Part shown: one piece after another, positions 59,708 through 64,000 of the stretch | Layout of the letters: each line of letters opens with the position of its first letter | Numbering within the stretch: the first letter of the stretch is position 1 | Assembly (NCBI RefSeq): GCF_001552595.1 | Contig: NZ_BCRM01000016.1 | Coordinates: 122,063 to 186,062, forward strand | Source: Rhodococcus erythropolis NBRC 15567 | GTDB lineage: Bacteria > Actinomycetota > Actinomycetes > Mycobacteriales > Mycobacteriaceae | Length of the DNA: 64,000 nucleotides | Reading direction: 5' to 3' | The notes under the pieces: generated by a model | Database searches by the model: none | Told to the model about the DNA's origin: nothing | The model's input: the letters and a program-made list of their open reading frames with translations, nothing else | Position numbers and translations under genes: made by a program

Positions 59708-61924
59708 ATGTCGATATTCCTGTACAAACTCTCACGACTCGCGTTTCGCCGCCGCTGGGCAATGGTGGGCTTCTGGGTCGTCCTGCTGGTGGCGGGCGGA
59801 GTAGGCGCAGCAACGCTGTCCGGTCCGACCGTCAATACATTGTCGATCCCGGGCACAGAATCGCAAGCGGCACAGGACCTTCTGGCTGAACGGTTCCCGG
59901 AATCGTCCACCGGCGGAGCCAGTGCTCGCATAGTCTTCGAATCTCCGGCGGGCACGACGCTCGCCGATCCGGCCATTCGACAATCCGTCAGTGAATTGGT
60001 CTCTGCGCTCGGGAAGGACCCCGAGGTTGCAGCGGTATCGGATCCGTATGCATCCGGCGGAGTGTCGCCGACTGGGACGATCGGATACATGCAGGTCTCC
60101 TATACCGCCGACTCGATGGACTTGCCGGACAGTTCGAAAGAACTGCTCGAGTCCGCCGTCCACGACGCCTCGGATTCAGGGCTGGCAGTCGATGTTGCCG
60201 GCAACGTGCTGATGGAAAGCAGCGCCGAATCCATGGGAGAGGTGATCGGAGTCGCGATCGCCGCGGTGGTGCTGACCGTCACCTTCGGTTCCTTGGTTGC
60301 GGCGGGGCTTCCTTTGATCAGCGCGCTCATCGGCATCGGCATCGCGATCTGCACGATCACCATCGCAACTGGTTTCATCGAATTGGGTTCGAGCACAACC
60401 GTCCTGGCAATGATGCTGGGGCTCGCCGTGGCGATCGACTATTCGCTGTTCATCGTCTCGCGCTACCGCTCCGAACTACGTGACGGACATGATCCGGAAA
60501 TTGCTGCGGGCCGCGCAGCGGGGACTGCGGGTTCGGCCGTAGTGTTCGCGGGGTTGACCGTCCTCATCGCACTGGCCGGACTGTTCGTCGTGAACATCCC
60601 GTTCCTGACAAGCATGGGTCTGGCTGCAGCATTCGCAGTTGCTGTTGCAGTGGTGATTTCACTGACGCTGCTGCCCGCCACACTCGGATTTGCAGGGTCG
60701 CGCGTCCTGAGTCGGTCTGATCGTCGACTGCTGGCGTCCGGCGGTGAACTGACACACCGGAAACAGTCGGAGGGGGCGGGCTCGCGATGGGCCAAGTTCG
60801 TGATCCGGCGTCGAGTTCCGGTTTTGCTCGCGTCAGTCCTCGGGTTGGGATTGCTGGCGATCCCCACCTTCGGAATCAACCTGAGTTTGGCGAGCCCACC
60901 AGTGCCCGACACAACTGCCGCCAGGGCTACCGACCGACTATCCGAGGGGTTCGGTGCCGGGTTCAGCGGTCCGCTCATGGTGGTCGTCGACGTTGCCGAC
61001 GCCACCGATCCGGCAGTGGCATTGAGCGGCGCCCAGGAAAAGCTCGGTGCTCTGCCTGACATAGCGGCAGTGACGCCGCCAGCACTCAATCAGGCCGGCG
61101 ATACAGCAGTCATCACGGTGGTTCCCTCGAGTGGCCCGGAAACCGAGGCAACAAAGGCGCTCGTCGCAGATATACGTGAGGTCGCCGGATCACTGACCGA
61201 CGAGACCGGGGCCACGATGTCGGTCACCGGTCAGACAGCGTTGACGATCGACGTCTCGGATCGCCTGGCTGATGCCCTCGTTCCCTACCTCGCATTGGTC
61301 GTCGGCCTCGCCTTCATTCTTTTGATGCTGGTGTTCCGCTCGATCTTGGTACCGCTCAAGGCAACTCTCGGATTTCTGCTCTCGATCGGTGCGACGTTCG
61401 GTGTGCTGGTCGCGATCTTCCAGTGGGGTTGGTTCGCCGGCATTCTCGGAATCGAAGGCCAAACCGGATCAGTTGTGGCGATGTTGCCCATCTTCATGAT
61501 CGGCATCGTCTTCGGGTTGGCGATGGACTACCAGGTGTTCCTCGTGACCAGAATGCGTGAAGCGTTCGTCCACGGTGACGGACCGGACGAAGCAGTCGTG
61601 AAGGGCTTCGACCAGGGCGCCCGAGTCGTCACGGCCGCGGCGCTGATCATGATCGCCGTTTTCGCGGGCTTCATCTTCGGCGGCGACGCCTTCATCATGC
61701 AGATCGGACTCGGACTCTCGTTCGCGGTTCTGTTCGACGCCTTCGTGATTCGTATGACCGTCGTACCGGCCGTCATGTCCCTGTTGGGCTCGAAGGCATG
61801 GTGGTTCCCCTCATGGCTGGACCGGTTGGTCCCGAACGTCGATGTCGAGGGGGAGCAGTTGACTGCGCTGCTCGCAGATTCGAAGGAATCCAGTGAACCC
61901 ACGAGCGACAAGTTGTCGGTATGA
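59708..61924 (+). CDS. MmpL/RND-family membrane transporter
   Basis: A 738-residue MMPL-type exporter with about twelve membrane helices in two halves, each preceded by a large extracytoplasmic domain. The proton-relay Asp-Tyr pairs are visible in LAVAIDYSLFIVSRYRSE and GLAMDYQVFLVTRMRE. Mycolata use MmpL proteins to export lipids or drugs; the substrate is unknown here. I chose ATG 59708 (MSIFLYKLSRLAF); the frame upstream overlaps the kinase gene. It is followed by a two-component pair that may regulate it. Confidence 0.93.
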   Translation: MSIFLYKLSRLAFRRRWAMVGFWVVLLVAGGVGAATLSGPTVNTLSIPGTESQAAQDLLAERFPESSTGGASARIVFESPAGTTLADPAIRQSVSELVSALGKDPEVAAVSDPYASGGVSPTGTIGYMQVSYTADSMDLPDSSKELLESAVHDASDSGLAVDVAGNVLMESSAESMGEVIGVAIAAVVLTVTFGSLVAAGLPLISALIGIGIAICTITIATGFIELGSSTTVLAMMLGLAVAIDYSLFIVSRYRSELRDGHDPEIAAGRAAGTAGSAVVFAGLTVLIALAGLFVVNIPFLTSMGLAAAFAVAVAVVISLTLLPATLGFAGSRVLSRSDRRLLASGGELTHRKQSEGAGSRWAKFVIRRRVPVLLASVLGLGLLAIPTFGINLSLASPPVPDTTAARATDRLSEGFGAGFSGPLMVVVDVADATDPAVALSGAQEKLGALPDIAAVTPPALNQAGDTAVITVVPSSGPETEATKALVADIREVAGSLTDETGATMSVTGQTALTIDVSDRLADALVPYLALVVGLAFILLMLVFRSILVPLKATLGFLLSIGATFGVLVAIFQWGWFAGILGIEGQTGSVVAMLPIFMIGIVFGLAMDYQVFLVTRMREAFVHGDGPDEAVVKGFDQGARVVTAAALIMIAVFAGFIFGGDAFIMQIGLGLSFAVLFDAFVIRMTVVPAVMSLLGSKAWWFPSWLDRLVPNVDVEGEQLTALLADSKESSEPTSDKLSV

Positions 61925-61942
61925 CCCGGATACGGTAGATCG

Positions 61943-63145
61943 ATGACTTCGACATCGACGTGGGGTCGATGGTGTGCGGAACACCCGCGCACCATCGACC
62001 TGGCACTGACGATCCTCGTGCTCCTTGCCACGTGGACGGCGCACCGCATCGCGCTCGATGGCAATGACACCCGCGAAGTAACAGTTGTGGGAGTCCTTGT
62101 AACAGCGATCGCAGCGGCAACCATCGTATTCCGGAGGCGCTACCCGTTCTCGGCGCTGGCGGTGGCAGTACTTCTCGGCGTATTGATGATTGCACTGTCA
62201 GCGCCGCCGAATGCCGGCACAGGTTCCGCGGCGATGGTGTGCCTCTACTACGTTGCCAGCACGAGTGACCGCCGGAGGACCTTCTTCGCAGCGGCGAGCA
62301 CAGTCAGCTCGCTGATGCTCGTCACAATCTTCCTGGGAGTGGGGAACAATCTCCTGCAGGAGGCACTGGGGTTGTTGGCCTGGTTGCTGATGGCAAGTTT
62401 CGCCGGCGCCGAGGTCCGTTCTCGCCGAGCCTATCTGGAGTCCGTCGAGGCGCGCGCGGTGCAAGCGGAAAGAATGCGCGAGGACGAGGCCCGACACCGC
62501 GTCGTCGAAGAAAGGATGCGGATTGCGCGAGACCTGCACGACGTTGTCGCGCACCACATTGCCTTGGTCAACCTGCAAGTCGGGGTCGCGTCGCACTTGA
62601 TCGGGAAAGACCCCGAGAAGGCGACGACTGCACTACGCGGAGTGGAGGAAACGTCCAAGGCGGCACTCGATGAAATTCGGGCCACGGTCGGAGTTCTCCG
62701 TGACGCTCAGGACGGTGATCGCTCGATGAAACCGGCACCGGGGCTTTCGGATCTACCGGCACTGGTGGATCAATTCGTCAGTGCGGGAATGGAAATCGAA
62801 GTGCGCGCAGTGGGTTCGCTGCGCCCTCTCGGGCCAGCAGTAGACCTCACGGCGTACCGAATTATCCAGGAAGCACTCGTGAATGCGAGCAAGCATGCGT
62901 TGCCAGGGGCCGTCACCGTGTCGTTGTCGTACGAAGCCGAGGTTCTGGTGCTGTCGGTCGAAAACTCCGGAACGGCAGTGCCTTCGACGTCACCGCCCGG
63001 GTACGGACTGCTGGGAATGAAGGAGAGGGCACAGGCAATGGGAGGCGAGGTCTCAGCAGGATTCCGCGCGGACGGGGGATTTCGTGTGGACGCCCAACTG
63101 CCTCTGGTCTCGGTCTCCAGCGGTTCGGAGCGTGAGGAGTCGTGA
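61943..63145 (+). CDS. NarL-type sensor histidine kinase
   Basis: A 400-residue sensor with about five membrane helices in residues 18-160, a linker coiled coil, HisKA_3 domain with H-box RIARDLHDVVAHH (His199), and a HATPase domain (YRIIQEALVNASKHA, GYGLLGMKERAQAMGG). There is no large extracellular sensor domain, so it may sense membrane stress or lipid-linked signals (inference). It overlaps the response regulator start by four bases. Confidence 0.94.
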   Translation: MTSTSTWGRWCAEHPRTIDLALTILVLLATWTAHRIALDGNDTREVTVVGVLVTAIAAATIVFRRRYPFSALAVAVLLGVLMIALSAPPNAGTGSAAMVCLYYVASTSDRRRTFFAAASTVSSLMLVTIFLGVGNNLLQEALGLLAWLLMASFAGAEVRSRRAYLESVEARAVQAERMREDEARHRVVEERMRIARDLHDVVAHHIALVNLQVGVASHLIGKDPEKATTALRGVEETSKAALDEIRATVGVLRDAQDGDRSMKPAPGLSDLPALVDQFVSAGMEIEVRAVGSLRPLGPAVDLTAYRIIQEALVNASKHALPGAVTVSLSYEAEVLVLSVENSGTAVPSTSPPGYGLLGMKERAQAMGGEVSAGFRADGGFRVDAQLPLVSVSSGSEREES

Positions 63146-63816
63146 GTATTCGGGTGGTAGTGGCAGACGATCAGGCGCTCTTCCGTCAAACGCTTGCGCT
63201 GCTGATCGGTTCGGAAGACGACATGGAGGTGGTCGCCGAGGCGGCAGACGGAGAGCAGGCATTCCAGGCGGCGCTCGAGCACCGACCCGACGTTGTACTG
63301 ATGGACATTCGCATGCCGGGCACCAGCGGAGTCGAAGCGACCGCCATGATCGCCGATCATCCGGATTTGTCCGACGTACACGTACTGATCCTGACGACCT
63401 TCGAAGTGGATGAACATGTGGCACAGGCGATCCGGGCGGGAGCGAGCGGCTTCATCGGCAAAGGAATCCGAGCGGAGGATCTACTCGATGCTGTTCGGAC
63501 GGTCGCAGGTGGGAACTCTTTGTTGTCGCCGATTGCGACCAGCGCGTTGATTTCTCGATTCCTTTCCACTCCGTCGCGGGCCGACTCGACTTCCGGGATT
63601 TTCGGTCAATTGACACCACGCGAACTCGAAGTGGTCACCCTCGTTGCCCTCGGGATGTCCAACGACGAAATCGCCGCGGAATTGGTGATCAGCGCGGTCA
63701 CGGCAAAAACCCATGTGAACCGGGCGATGACGAAACTGGATGTCCGCGACCGCGCGCAACTGGTGGTTCTCGCCTATCAATGCGGTGTGGTGATTCCGGG
63801 ACGCTCGGTGGATTGA
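63142..63816 (+). CDS. NarL/LuxR-type response regulator
   Basis: A 224-residue regulator with a receiver domain (DDQALFRQ, phospho-acceptor Asp55 in VLMDIRMPG, Lys in GKGI) and a C-terminal LuxR helix-turn-helix (LTPRELEVVTLVALGMSNDEIAAELVIS in parts). GTG 63142 overlaps the kinase stop. The partner kinase is upstream and the MmpL gene is the nearest candidate target. Confidence 0.95.
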   Translation: MSIRVVVADDQALFRQTLALLIGSEDDMEVVAEAADGEQAFQAALEHRPDVVLMDIRMPGTSGVEATAMIADHPDLSDVHVLILTTFEVDEHVAQAIRAGASGFIGKGIRAEDLLDAVRTVAGGNSLLSPIATSALISRFLSTPSRADSTSGIFGQLTPRELEVVTLVALGMSNDEIAAELVISAVTAKTHVNRAMTKLDVRDRAQLVVLAYQCGVVIPGRSVD

Positions 63817-63828
63817 CTCGAGAAACTC

Positions 63829-63856
63829 TTGACTCGAACGGGTGTTCGAGTATTGT
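63829..63856 (+). promoter_or_regulatory. SOS-controlled promoter of the terminal gene
   Basis: TTGACT (63829-63834) and TATTGT (63851-63856) are spaced 16 bases. Between them lies TCGAAC-GGGT-GTTCGA (63834-63849), a full match to the actinobacterial LexA box. LexA would block RNA polymerase directly. Confidence 0.87.
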
Positions 63857-63880
63857 TAGGGGTGGGGATCGGGGGATTCA

Positions 63881-64000
63881 GTGAGTGTTCTGTTGTCGGA
63901 TGTGGTGTCTGGTTCTGCGGTGGGGTTGCGTGGACGTCTGTGGCGGTTGTCTGCTTCTGAGTTGCGTGCAGCTGCGGTGTCGGCGAGTGCGGAGATTCTG
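63881..64000 (+). CDS. DUF222/13E12-type HNH protein, 5' end only
   Basis: Forty codons are present before the window ends, from GTG 63881 behind GGGGGA. The translation starts MSVLLSDVVSGSAVGLRG and continues LWRLSASELRAAAVSASAEIL. The pattern resembles the N-terminus of DUF222 HNH-endonuclease proteins (13E12 REP family) common in mycolata, several of which are SOS-induced in M. tuberculosis. The perfect SOS box upstream fits. The HNH motif would lie outside the window, so the family call is provisional. Confidence 0.6.
   Translation, partial: MSVLLSDVVSGSAVGLRGRLWRLSASELRAAAVSASAEIL

Overview
The window is from a high-GC actinobacterium of the mycolic-acid group, most likely a Rhodococcus near R. 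erythropolis/qingshengii (inference). The evidence is GTG-rich starts, many TGATG/ATGA gene overlaps, and a backbone in the same order as the Mycobacterium tuberculosis Rv2374c-Rv2341 segment as I remember it: hrcA, dnaJ, (rsmE), phoH, ybeY, CBS protein, era, amidase, recO, uppS, zur/smtB, glyS, TPM protein, dgt, dnaG, tRNA-Asn.

Layout. 0-4.2 kb: heat-shock regulator HrcA, DnaJ and the rRNA methyltransferase RsmE. 4.3-8.8 kb: an L,D-transpeptidase lipoprotein, an esterase, and a drug-efflux pump divergent from its TetR regulator, with two operator repeats between them. 8.9-12.8 kb: phoH-ybeY-CBS-era, a ribosome and RNA maintenance operon, ended by a 63-bp hairpin. 12.9-14.9 kb: amidase plus TetR with a perfect palindromic operator. 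14.9-30.4 kb: an accessory block lying between two genes that are neighbours in mycobacteria. It holds a full kdp potassium operon with its sensor and regulator, a MarR/quinone oxidoreductase pair, SOS-boxed dinB, a TPP-riboswitch operon (SDR plus LLM monooxygenase), and DoxX and AurF-like diiron oxygenase genes with a TetR. 30.5-35 kb: recO-uppS, the zinc regulators zur and smtB, and glyS. 35-46 kb: small accessory enzymes, a GT2 glycosyltransferase, a TPM-domain protein, dgt, a Ser/Thr kinase and dnaG. 46.3-50.6 kb: two tRNA genes, a 65-residue Sm/Hfq-like protein, and a gene-poor stretch with small hypothetical genes. 50.6-59.6 kb: a complete polyol locus with two dehydrogenases, a SorC-type regulator, a four-gene ABC importer and a fructokinase-like kinase. 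59.7-63.8 kb: an MmpL-type exporter followed by a NarL-type two-component pair. The window ends inside an SOS-promoted HNH/DUF222-type gene.

The polyol genes suggest this pathway: import, oxidation to a ketose such as fructose, then phosphorylation. The kdp genes give high-affinity potassium uptake under KdpDE control. The observations most worth following are the Sm/Hfq-like small protein (actinobacteria are generally said to lack Hfq), the TPP-riboswitch control of an SDR/flavin monooxygenase pair, the SOS box across the dinB start, and the paired operators between smtB and glyS. I saw no CRISPR array, insertion sequence, prophage module or rRNA gene.
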